DNA of 5,714 bases from an uncultured Ruminococcus sp. (GTDB lineage Bacteria; Bacillota; Clostridia; Oscillospirales; Ruminococcaceae), in assembly GCA_947174625.1 (NCBI GenBank), contig CAMWJT010000090.1, positions 1 through 5,714 on the forward strand. The letters run 5' to 3'. How positions within the stretch are numbered: the stretch's first letter is position 1; the number at the start of each line of letters is the position of its first letter. The notes under the pieces were generated by a model that was not told the DNA's origin, ran no database searches, and was given only the letters and a program-made list of their open reading frames with translations. Made by a program: the position numbers and the translations under genes. Shown here piece by piece: positions 1 through 5,702 of the stretch.

Positions 1-886
1 ATCCTCTGGCTTGCTTTTTCATGATTTCATATCCCGGATGTTCGGGAAGTCCCGGATAGATCACCTTTGTAACAGCTTTCTGTTTTTTCAGCCAATTTGC
101 AATTTTTATAGCATTTTCCTGTGATTTTTCCATACGGATTCCAAGCGTCTTGATGCCTCTGAGAATCAGCCAGCTGTCAAACGGTGCAAGTCCTGCTCCT
201 GTTGTTTTTATCAGAAATGCAAATTTTTCGGCAATATCAGCTCTGTTTGTCACAAGAAATCCTGCAAGCGTATCATTATGCCCGCTGAGATATTTTGTAC
301 CGCTGTGTACCACGATATCTGCTCCCAGATCAAGAGGATTCTGAAAATACGGCGACATGAAAGTATTGTCAACGATCAGAAGCAGATGATATTTTCTGGT
401 AATTTCAGCAACAACGGAAATATCTGTTACATTCATCATGGGATTAGTTGGTGTTTCGATGTAAACGGCTTTTGTATCAGGCGTTATGAAGTTCTCTATA
501 TTCTCTTTGCAACAGTCAATATTCGAAAATTTAACGCCATTTTTTTCAGACACATTTCTGAAAAGACGAATGCTTCCCCCATACAGATCCGAATCTGCAA
601 TCATATGATCACCTGGCTTGAACAGCTCCATCAGCAGAGAAACAGCAGCCATTCCTGAAGAAAATGCAAATGCCGATGTACCGTTTTCCAGTGATGCAAC
701 TACCTTTTCCAGATGCTCTTTTGTGGGATTCTGTAAGCGTGAATAATCGTAGCCTGTACTCCTTCCGACTCCCAGATGAGCATAAGTTGCGGTTTGGTAA
801 ATCGGATAGCTGATTGCTCCATAATGATTTGTACAGCCCTCGTCCTCTTCTAAATGCAGACACTTTGTTTCAATTTTTCTCTTCAT
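1..886 (-). CDS. PLP-dependent trans-sulfuration enzyme (cystathionine gamma-synthase/lyase family), C-terminus cut by window edge
   Basis: The frame is open from ATG at 886 to the window edge, giving 295 residues of a family that usually has about 380-400. About 85-100 C-terminal residues lie outside. Cys/Met-metabolism PLP enzyme signatures appear in order: YSRLQNPT (48-55; Tyr48 and Arg50 contact the PLP phosphate of the partner subunit), SSGMAA (76-81), LYGGSIRLF (101-109; Tyr102 stacks on PLP), ETPTNP (144-149), VDNTF (172-176) and HSGTKYLSGHND (194-205), where Lys198 should form the Schiff base. Such enzymes are cytosolic tetramers acting on cysteine, cystathionine or O-acyl-homoserine. 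Gly104 stands where methionine gamma-lyases carry a Cys, so a synthase, lyase or O-acylhomoserine sulfhydrylase role fits better; the substrate cannot be settled. An AGGAGG site (896-901), 9 nt before the ATG, lies inside the last codons of the upstream LysR gene, and the two frames overlap by 17 nt, suggesting translational coupling. Confidence 0.93.
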   Translation of the reverse strand, partial: MKRKIETKCLHLEEDEGCTNHYGAISYPIYQTATYAHLGVGRSTGYDYSRLQNPTKEHLEKVVASLENGTSAFAFSSGMAAVSLLMELFKPGDHMIADSDLYGGSIRLFRNVSEKNGVKFSNIDCCKENIENFITPDTKAVYIETPTNPMMNVTDISVVAEITRKYHLLLIVDNTFMSPYFQNPLDLGADIVVHSGTKYLSGHNDTLAGFLVTNRADIAEKFAFLIKTTGAGLAPFDSWLILRGIKTLGIRMEKSQENAIKIANWLKKQKAVTKVIYPGLPEHPGYEIMKKQARG

Positions 887-1793
887 TGTAGGTCTCCTCC
901 TGATATTTTGCAATTTCCTTCAAATATTTTTCGACAATCGGACTTAACACAGCGTCTTTTCTTGCAATATATCCGATTGTCATTTTTTCGTCTGATTTCA
1001 GCTTTACTGCACAGTAATCCTTGCCATTCAAATCTTCGCAGATAATACCGGAACACAACGTAAATCCGTTTAACCCTACCATAAGATTCAGCATTGTCGC
1101 TCTGTCGTTTGCCCGGATAAAACGCTTGTATTGATAGGTACTCAGTACTTCTTCCGCAAAGTAAAAGGAATTATACTCACCCTGTGCAAAACCCAGACAT
1201 GGATATTCCCCCAATTCATCCAAGGAAATTTCGTCCTTATCTGCCAAAGGATGTCCTTTCCATAGATACACATAAATGCCGCATTCAAATAGTGGAATAA
1301 AATTAAGCCCCGACTCGGCAAAAATCTTAGTCAGCACACCTTGATTATAATTATTTATATACAAAATTCCGATTTCGCTTTTGTGATTCTTTACATTTTC
1401 AATCACTTCATGCGTTTTTGTTTCATGTACTTCAAACTCATATTCGTCCATGCCGTATTGCTTTACCAGCTCTACAAAAGCATTGACTGCAAATGTGTAA
1501 TGCTGCATGGATACGCTGAACCTTTTTTTCTGATTTACCTGAGACAAATACTTAGTGTTCAGAATCTCATACTGCTCCATTACTGATTTTGCATATCCGA
1601 TAAATTCAGCTCCGGCAGTGGTTAGCATTATTCCACTTTTGGAACGAATGAAAATAGCAAAGCCGATCTCTTTTTCAAGCGAGTGTATTGCAGATGACAA
1701 ACTTGGCTGTGATATATACAGTTTTTTTGCTGCGTCATTCAGCGAATGTTCTCCAGCAACTGCAATCGCATATTTCAATTGTATTAATGTCAT
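870..1793 (-). CDS. LysR-type transcriptional regulator, probably of sulfur amino acid metabolism
   Basis: A 307-residue protein, the usual LysR-family length. The N-terminal winged helix-turn-helix covers roughly residues 1-60: LKYAIAVAGEHSLNDAAKKL, then the recognition helix region SQPSLSSAIHSLEKEIG (28-44) and the wing with RSKSGIMLTTAG (50-61). A linker helix follows to about residue 90. Residues from about 90 to 295 should form the periplasmic-binding-protein-like effector domain. The start is supported by AGGAG (1803-1807) 9 nt before the ATG. Its stop codon lies inside the next gene, a trans-sulfuration enzyme, so the two are probably co-transcribed. That makes a CysR/MetR-like role sensing a sulfur metabolite plausible, by inference from context. 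A strong promoter and a T-N11-A inverted repeat upstream suggest autoregulation. The effector cannot be named from sequence. Confidence 0.95.
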   Translation of the reverse strand: MTLIQLKYAIAVAGEHSLNDAAKKLYISQPSLSSAIHSLEKEIGFAIFIRSKSGIMLTTAGAEFIGYAKSVMEQYEILNTKYLSQVNQKKRFSVSMQHYTFAVNAFVELVKQYGMDEYEFEVHETKTHEVIENVKNHKSEIGILYINNYNQGVLTKIFAESGLNFIPLFECGIYVYLWKGHPLADKDEISLDELGEYPCLGFAQGEYNSFYFAEEVLSTYQYKRFIRANDRATMLNLMVGLNGFTLCSGIICEDLNGKDYCAVKLKSDEKMTIGYIARKDAVLSPIVEKYLKEIAKYQEETYNEEKN

Positions 1794-1802
1794 ACTATCA
1801 AA

Positions 1803-1807
1803 CTCCT
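1803..1807 (-). promoter_or_regulatory. Ribosome binding site of the LysR gene
   Basis: AGGAG on the minus strand, 9 nt before the ATG at 1793. It supports that start and leaves a leader of only about 36 nt after the predicted transcription start, too short for a riboswitch. Confidence 0.8.
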
Positions 1808-1835
1808 ATAAAATACATCGAAATAGTATGTTTTT

Positions 1836-1864
1836 ATTATAACACAAAGTTCTGTAGTTGTAAA
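1836..1864 (-). promoter_or_regulatory. Sigma-A promoter of the lysR/trans-sulfuration operon
   Basis: On the minus strand, TTTACA (1859-1864) is followed after exactly 17 bp by a perfect TATAAT (1836-1841). Only one base of the -35 differs from consensus. The predicted start site is near 1829, about 36 nt before the LysR ATG. No other promoter is needed for the downstream enzyme, whose start lies inside the LysR frame. Confidence 0.8.
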
Positions 1865-1884
1865 GTTCTTTTTTTCTCTAATTG

Positions 1885-1905
1885 GTTATAGATTTTACCT
1901 ATAAC
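1885..1905 (-). promoter_or_regulatory. Candidate LysR-type operator (T-N11-A inverted repeat)
   Basis: A perfect 7-bp inverted repeat GTTATAG-N7-CTATAAC. It contains the T-N11-A pattern typical of LysR-family recognition sites (T and A 12 positions apart inside the arms). Its centre, 1895, is about 66 bp upstream of the predicted start site at about 1829, the usual position of the LysR recognition half of the operator. A GTTATAA half-site also overlaps the -10 box. Binding by the adjacent LysR protein is inferred. Confidence 0.6.
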
Positions 1906-1906
1906 T

Positions 1907-1935
1907 TTTTTACAGTAAAAATCCACTTTAAAGTG
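1907..1935. repeat. Two adjacent perfect palindromes upstream of the LysR operator
   Basis: TTTTTAC-A-GTAAAAA (1907-1921) and CACTTTAAAGTG (1924-1935) are perfect inverted repeats separated by 2 bp. The first starts 1 bp after the candidate LysR operator. They could be further protein-binding sites or chance symmetry in A/T-rich DNA. They would make only weak RNA hairpins because their loops are too small. Confidence 0.4.
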
Positions 1936-1993
1936 AGCATGTTTCTCAGGTTCCGTTCCAAGATAAAAAAACTGCCAAAGTCTTTTATAATGG

Positions 1994-2027
1994 AAAAACG
2001 CTTTCAGAGCAATTCTAAAAGCGTTTT
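1994..2027 (-). terminator. Intrinsic terminator of the redox/efflux cassette
   Basis: A 10-bp stem, AAAACGCTTT (1995-2004 on plus) pairing with AAAGCGTTTT (2018-2027), continues after one C/A mismatch with a 3-bp AGA/TCT stem and a 5-nt loop. Read on the minus strand the stem is followed by TTTTTCC, with the T-run starting within the arm. It lies 36 nt beyond the stop codon of the last cassette gene. The right arm ends in TTTT on the plus strand too, so weak two-way function is possible, but no plus-strand gene needs it. Confidence 0.8.
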
Positions 2028-2062
2028 AGTATAGTAGAACCTGTTCTCATAGGACACTCGTA

Positions 2063-2581
2063 TCACCTGATCGAAGCCCCAAGATCAAAAGCTGCACGAT
2101 TTTTCCCTGCACCGAGTACCTCTCCGAGATCTTCCCAGCCGAGATTTCTCTCAAATGTTTCATACCACCTGACAGCTTGACTATAATCGGAGCCGCCTGC
2201 CGTCATAAGCAATACGCTCTTCCTGGGAAAGCCGTTATAACCTAAGCTCCTTAATTGAGCATATAGTCTGTCAGCAACAGTTTTCAGTGTACCTGTTATC
2301 GTCCAGAAATAAACGGGAGAAGCGAATACAACAACATCAGCACTCACAAATGCTTCGTTTATCAGTCTCATATCATCATTCTGTATACATGCATTTGATG
2401 TGTCTTTAGCAAATTTAGAGCAATATTCGAACCCAAGACAGCCTTTGATGTTCATATCCTGCAAATAAAACTCACGCACCTCGTTACCGGAGCTTTTTGC
2501 ATCATCTGTAAAGGCTTCAATCAGTTTTGCGGTACTTCCGTTCTTTCGGGCAGCACCATTCAAGATCAGTATTTTTGCCAT
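2063..2581 (-). CDS. Flavodoxin-fold NAD(P)H-dependent oxidoreductase with an incomplete cysteine motif
   Basis: A 172-residue single-domain protein, a normal length for the FMN-reductase/flavodoxin-2 group. The FMN-phosphate loop is GAARKNGSTAKL (9-20). The second flavin-contact segment is FASPVYFWTITGTLKTVADR (86-105), the region seen in iron-sulfur flavoproteins and NADPH-dependent FMN reductases. The zone that in relatives reads GCxGCxxC plus a fourth Cys is here GCLGFEYC (47-54) with Cys65: Cys48, Cys54 and Cys65 remain, but Phe51 replaces the second Cys. An intact 4Fe-4S site is therefore unlikely. The start has GGAGG 8 nt before the ATG and lies 18 nt after the SDR stop. It is the last gene before the terminator. 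It probably transfers electrons from NAD(P)H through FMN to a small acceptor; the acceptor is unknown. Confidence 0.9.
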   Translation of the reverse strand: MAKILILNGAARKNGSTAKLIEAFTDDAKSSGNEVREFYLQDMNIKGCLGFEYCSKFAKDTSNACIQNDDMRLINEAFVSADVVVFASPVYFWTITGTLKTVADRLYAQLRSLGYNGFPRKSVLLMTAGGSDYSQAVRWYETFERNLGWEDLGEVLGAGKNRAAFDLGASIR

Positions 2582-2599
2582 GATTGCTTCCTCCGTTGT

Positions 2600-3253
2600 T
2601 TATTGGCACACGATCTCCCAATCCTTACGCTCGCTGTATTGTTTCCAGTATTTTTCCGCAAGAATCTTAGGCGCACAGCTTGAGCCTGCTGTAATCACAT
2701 TGCATACGGTTAGCGTACCGAGAAAGATACCTTTCTCCTGCAAAACAGGGTGAAGTGCCTGCACCATTGCCCGGAGAGCCGCCTTATCCATAGAAAGAGG
2801 CAGGTAATCAACCGAGGGATACATCGCCAGACCGCCGCCCGTCACAAGGATACTGCCGTTTTTCTTTGCAAATTCCTCCGTGGCGATCTGCTGAATACAA
2901 TGATATGCGCCTACCACATCGACCTGATAGCGGTCACGCAGCACAGATGCAGAAATGCCGTTATCCTGCATAGAATCGGGGATTGTGACACCTACGTTAT
3001 AAGCAAACACATCGGGTGTACCATATTCTGCAACGACTTCATGCAGAGCCTTTGCCATAGCGTTGTCATCAGCAGCGTCTACAGCTTTGGCATAAACCTC
3101 AATGCCCTCTGCCTGAAATTCCCGCTCATAGGCTTTCAGATTTTCTGCATTTCTTGCCATCAGCACAACACGAAAATCATTCGCACCGAATTTTCTGCCG
3201 ATCGCAGTACCAAGTCCTTTTCCTGCACCTACGATAAAAATTGTTTTTTTCAT
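2600..3253 (-). CDS. Divergent short-chain dehydrogenase/reductase (SDR) family protein
   Basis: A 217-residue Rossmann-fold protein, slightly shorter than the typical 240-260 of classical SDRs. The dinucleotide-binding motif is VGAGKGLG (8-15, GxxxGxG). ARN (33-35) follows beta-2, which fits NADPH preference, and VDAAD (58-62) fits the conserved Asp segment. The NNAG position reads YNVG (85-88). The catalytic area is unusual: the Ser site falls in TGGG (138-141), and the YxxxK motif reads LSMDK (153-157), keeping only Lys157. The active-site Asn is Asp112. From memory, a known divergent SDR branch also carries TGGGLA and SxxKAALR, so this is likely a subfamily trait rather than decay. The start at 3253 was chosen because AGGAGG (3262-3267) is 8 nt from that ATG; the ATG at 3259 is only 2 nt from it. 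It lies 15 nt after the upstream flavoprotein. Confidence 0.9.
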   Translation of the reverse strand: MKKTIFIVGAGKGLGTAIGRKFGANDFRVVLMARNAENLKAYEREFQAEGIEVYAKAVDAADDNAMAKALHEVVAEYGTPDVFAYNVGVTIPDSMQDNGISASVLRDRYQVDVVGAYHCIQQIATEEFAKKNGSILVTGGGLAMYPSVDYLPLSMDKAALRAMVQALHPVLQEKGIFLGTLTVCNVITAGSSCAPKILAEKYWKQYSERKDWEIVCQ

Positions 3254-3261
3254 AACCATTT

Positions 3262-3267
3262 CCTCCT
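3262..3267 (-). promoter_or_regulatory. Ribosome binding site deciding the SDR start
   Basis: Perfect AGGAGG on the minus strand. Two in-frame ATGs follow, at 3259 (2 nt away, too close) and 3253 (8 nt away, optimal). The second is therefore the likely start and removes two residues from the longest reading. Confidence 0.7.
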
Positions 3268-3268
3268 A

Positions 3269-3805
3269 TTAAATGCTCTTTCCGAGCTGATATGCTTGAT
3301 TTGGATAAATGCTTCTTTTCGTCATATCGGGTGTACCGCAACCTTTTCCGATCACTGTCCCTAAGTCCTTAAACTGCATATACTCACATATTTTCTTATA
3401 ATATGCTTTCACGATTTCAAAAGCGGAATCGTTATTATCCCATGCAACCGTCAACAATACGGTTCTTTTGTGCATTTGTGTTAATTCGCCCGTGAAGCTG
3501 TAAAAACGGTCAACAATGGTCTTTAACTGTGCTGTCCAATTATAGTAATAAACGGGCATGACGAAAACAAGCATATCCGAATCTCTGATCAAGCCTTTCA
3601 GCTCTTTTTCATAATCGTCTTTCTGCACACAGGGCGCACTCATACCGCATTGGTTACAGCCAAGGCAAGGGCGAATGTCCTTGTATGCCGTATCATATTC
3701 CGTAACGATATGACCGTTCTCTTTTGCACCTCGTATAAATTCATCGGCAAGCATATTGGACGAGCCGTGCTTGTTACCGCTGCTTTTCAAAACAAGAATT
3801 TTCAT
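3269..3805 (-). CDS. Iron-sulfur-flavoprotein-like NAD(P)H-dependent FMN oxidoreductase with full four-cysteine motif
   Basis: A 178-residue flavodoxin-fold protein. The FMN-phosphate loop is SSGNKHGSSNML (8-19) and the second flavin-contact segment is VMPVYYYNWTAQLKTIVDR (82-100). Between them is PCLGCNQCGMSAPC (46-59), so Cys47, Cys50, Cys53 and Cys59 form C-x2-C-x2-C-x5-C. This compact spacing is the one described for 4Fe-4S binding in archaeal/clostridial iron-sulfur flavoproteins; many NADPH-dependent FMN reductases of anaerobes share it, so cluster binding here is inferred. The start at 3805 is chosen over 3832 because AGGAG lies 8 nt before it inside the last MATE codons, and ATG overlaps the MATE stop as ATGA, a coupling arrangement. 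It is paralogous to the protein at 2063-2581, which has lost one of these cysteines. A role reducing a small electrophile, quinone or nitro-type compound is plausible but not shown. Confidence 0.9.
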   Translation of the reverse strand: MKILVLKSSGNKHGSSNMLADEFIRGAKENGHIVTEYDTAYKDIRPCLGCNQCGMSAPCVQKDDYEKELKGLIRDSDMLVFVMPVYYYNWTAQLKTIVDRFYSFTGELTQMHKRTVLLTVAWDNNDSAFEIVKAYYKKICEYMQFKDLGTVIGKGCGTPDMTKRSIYPNQAYQLGKSI

Positions 3806-5166
3806 AGCTGAGTCTCCTTTTTTTGACACCATTTTTTACTGAGGAAATATCCCCAAGTAATCAGAAAACCACCTATATAGCCAAACAGCATATTCCACCA
3901 TATGATACGGTAATCAAAGAATGGGACATTTCGCAAGGTATATACCGTCAGGACACGAATCGTCAGTGCGGTCAGTGCAACAACTGTAGCGGCGAATCCA
4001 TGCTTTGCACCCTGAAATATGCCAAGCAAGGGAAAATACAGAGCAAACAGCAGCATAACGATTGCAGTACAGCGGATATGCTGAACACAATATGCGCTTG
4101 CCTCTGTACTTAAATTGAATAATCCAATGATCGGGTTTGCAAAAATATAGGAAAGTACAGAAAGTAATGCTGTAGTAATCTCGCACATAATGAGTGTTTG
4201 CTTTTCGCCGCTCATGACACGTTCAGACTGTCCTGCACCAAGATTTTGTCCTGCAAAGGTAGCCATCGTTACCTGAAAAGCATTTGCAGGCATTGTGATG
4301 TAGACTTCAAGACGCTGCCCGACAGTAAACGAAGCAGTCATAGCTTTCCCGAATCCGTTTACTGCACGCTGTATGAATGTAAAGCCAAAGGATATGACAA
4401 CCTGCTGTAATGCCATTGGAAAGCCAACACGAAGAATATTACCGATCCTGCTACTGTCAAACCATAGTTCCTTTTCTTTGAAAAAATCGCCCGGTGTAAA
4501 GCGAAAATCGGAATAACGATAATTCATATAGAGCAGAGCAGCGATAAATGATATAGCCTGCGCTATATCTGTTGCGATAGCTGCACCGGCTGCGCCCCAT
4601 TTGAATACCGCAACAAAAAGCAAATCAAGTAATATGTTCATTACAGAAGCAATCAGCAGAAAGTACAAGGTCGCTCTGCTGTCACCTACGGCTCTTAGAA
4701 TAGCTGAAACGATGTTATATCCGAATTGGAAGATCAAACCAATACAGTACCAACGAAAATAAGATACAGCTATCGTCAGCATATTTCCCGATACAGCCAG
4801 CACGTTTGCAAGCACCGTCTTACATAGAGCGATATCCACAAATGTAGAGAGCAGTCCCATTGCAAGCATTAGTACAAGTCCACAGACAGCATTTTCACGC
4901 ATTTTTCCTTTTTCGTTTGCACCGAAATGCTGTGATATGATAACGCCTGCACCTGCTGAAAATCCGTTGGCAAGTGCAATGAAAAACAATGTCAGGCAAT
5001 TTGTTGTACCGACAGCCGGAAGCGCAGTTTCGCTTGCGTAATTGCCGACAATGATTGTGTCAACAGTATTATAGAGCTGCTGTAACAAGATTCCCAGCAG
5101 AACAGGCAGCGCAAATTTCAATGTTAGTTTCCAAGGCGTGCCTTGTGTCATTGTATATCCGTTCAT
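3802..5166 (-). CDS. MATE-family multidrug efflux transporter
   Basis: A 454-residue integral membrane protein with about 12 hydrophobic segments, the family norm, in two similar halves. The N-lobe opens with WKLTLKFALPVLLGILLQQL (12-31) and then NTVDTIIVG (33-41). The C-lobe repeats the pattern at RVGFPMALQQVVISFG (246-261). Other family landmarks are RAVGDSR (158-164), WGAAGAAIAT (190-199) and GQNLGAGQSERV (306-317). MATE proteins export cationic or amphipathic drugs and metabolites using Na+ or H+ gradients; the substrate here is unknown. The start at 5166 is 1 nt after the aldo/keto reductase stop, with a weak G-rich site (GGGTGG) 7 nt upstream, so translation probably depends on coupling. 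An earlier in-frame ATG at 5208 would overlap the previous gene by about 40 nt and lacks a ribosome site. Its last codons contain the ribosome site of the next gene, with which it shares ATGA. Confidence 0.95.
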   Translation of the reverse strand: MNGYTMTQGTPWKLTLKFALPVLLGILLQQLYNTVDTIIVGNYASETALPAVGTTNCLTLFFIALANGFSAGAGVIISQHFGANEKGKMRENAVCGLVLMLAMGLLSTFVDIALCKTVLANVLAVSGNMLTIAVSYFRWYCIGLIFQFGYNIVSAILRAVGDSRATLYFLLIASVMNILLDLLFVAVFKWGAAGAAIATDIAQAISFIAALLYMNYRYSDFRFTPGDFFKEKELWFDSSRIGNILRVGFPMALQQVVISFGFTFIQRAVNGFGKAMTASFTVGQRLEVYITMPANAFQVTMATFAGQNLGAGQSERVMSGEKQTLIMCEITTALLSVLSYIFANPIIGLFNLSTEASAYCVQHIRCTAIVMLLFALYFPLLGIFQGAKHGFAATVVALTALTIRVLTVYTLRNVPFFDYRIIWWNMLFGYIGGFLITWGYFLSKKWCQKKETQL

Positions 5167-5167
5167 A

Positions 5168-5680
5168 TTACCACCACCCAAACATACTTTTACCGAGGTC
5201 AAGCGCATAAAGTGCGTTCATTTCACTTTCTGTCAGTTCAAAATCAAGAATATCACGATTTTCTTTCATACGTTCTATATGCGTTGATTTCGGAATAATA
5301 ACAATATCCTGCTGATACAGAAAACGCAAGCCGACCTGTGCTGCGGTCTTATTGTATTTTGTACCTATCTCAAGTAACGCTGGATTGCGGAAAAATCCGT
5401 TTCTTCCACAAGCAAGGGGAGACCAAGACTCATGAACAGTTCCTTTTTCGTCAAGCAGTTTTCTTAAATTCCTTTGTTGTCGGAAGATGTGTGTTTCCAC
5501 CTGATTGACCGCAGGAATGACAGTACAGTTTTCCGTCAGCCGTCTGAAATTATCCTCCAAAAAGTTTGCCACACCTATTGAACGGAGTTTGCCTGCTTTA
5601 TATGCATTTTCCATTGCACGATAAATTTCAAGATAATCGCCCGTCGGTTCGTGGATAAGTATAGTCAATCCACTTGACAA
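5168..5680 (-). pseudogene. Aldo/keto reductase lacking its N-terminal third
   Basis: The frame encodes about 170 residues matching the C-terminal 60% of a roughly 280-residue aldo/keto reductase, a cytosolic NADPH-dependent carbonyl-reducing TIM barrel. Visible landmarks, numbered from the TTG codon at 5680, are LIHEP (8-12; His10 is the tetrad His), YKAGKLRSIGVANF (27-40), VNQVETH (58-64), SWSPLACGR (85-93) and the NADPH-binding IPKSTHIERMKEN (129-141). About 105 N-terminal residues with the tetrad Asp, Tyr and Lys are absent. Similarity ends near residue 6, exactly where a plus-strand promoter begins. The TTG has no ribosome site. The frame stays open to the window edge, but those residues (LYHFLFLLSSG) do not resemble the family. 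It is probably a 5'-truncated remnant; a fusion or a frameshift just outside the window is possible. The C-terminal part has no stop or frameshift, suggesting recent truncation or retained coupling with the MATE gene 1 nt downstream. Confidence 0.65.
5651..5678. promoter_or_regulatory. Operator-like dyads at the -35 element of the plus-strand promoter
   Basis: Two overlapping perfect inverted repeats: GTGGAT-N11-ATCCAC (5651-5656 and 5668-5673), whose right arm abuts the -35 box, and GTCAA-N5-TTGAC (5664-5678), whose right arm is the -35 box itself. Their position would suit a repressor or activator, but the arms are short and no binding protein is identified. Confidence 0.35.
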
Positions 5681-5702
5681 GAGGAATAAAAAATGATATA
5701 AT
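5674..5702 (+). promoter_or_regulatory. Perfect consensus sigma-A promoter pointing out of the window
   Basis: TTGACA (5674-5679), a 17-bp spacer and TATAAT (5697-5702), with an extended -10 TG at 5694-5695, all on the plus strand. The predicted start is about 5708-5709. An ATG (ATGAGT) is at 5709-5711, too close for a leader with a ribosome site. This would give a leaderless start, or the true start lies beyond the window. It is divergent to the cassette, the usual place for a regulator gene. Confidence 0.8.

Noticed and set aside
150..658. Plus-strand frames antisense to the trans-sulfuration enzyme
   Set aside because: No ribosome sites or family motifs, and the minus-strand protein is unambiguous.
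609..863. Minus-strand frame of 84 codons
   Set aside because: It is another frame of the trans-sulfuration enzyme, whose conserved motifs are in a different frame through this stretch.
1..886. Methionine gamma-lyase as the specific function
   Set aside because: The position that is usually Cys in methionine gamma-lyases (YGCT) is Gly here (YGGS), so that label is less likely.
1794..1830. Riboswitch (SAM, T-box or similar) in the leader of the sulfur operon
   Set aside because: The predicted leader is only about 36 nt and carries no T-box or S-box sequence; the promoter position leaves no room.
1986..1991. TATAAT on the plus strand as a promoter
   Set aside because: No -35-like hexamer lies 16-18 bp upstream and no plus-strand gene follows.
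2036..2047. AGAAC-CT-GTTCT palindrome resembling an SOS (LexA/DinR) box
   Set aside because: Gram-positive SOS boxes have four bases between GAAC and GTTC; this has two. It also lies between a stop codon and a terminator, not at a promoter.
2750..3364. Plus-strand frame of 204 codons
   Set aside because: It is antisense to the SDR and flavoprotein genes, has no recognisable family features and crosses two real gene boundaries.
3914..4186. Minus-strand frame of 90 codons inside the MATE gene
   Set aside because: Shadow frame; the MATE frame is continuous here with clear transmembrane segments, and this frame has no ribosome site.
5630..5683. Single frameshift restoring the aldo/keto reductase N-terminus
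   Set aside because: Short family-like matches (such as Gln-Val-Asp or Ile-Asp) occur in other frames next to LIHEP, but none extends convincingly over the roughly 35 bases left in the window, so the case cannot be made.
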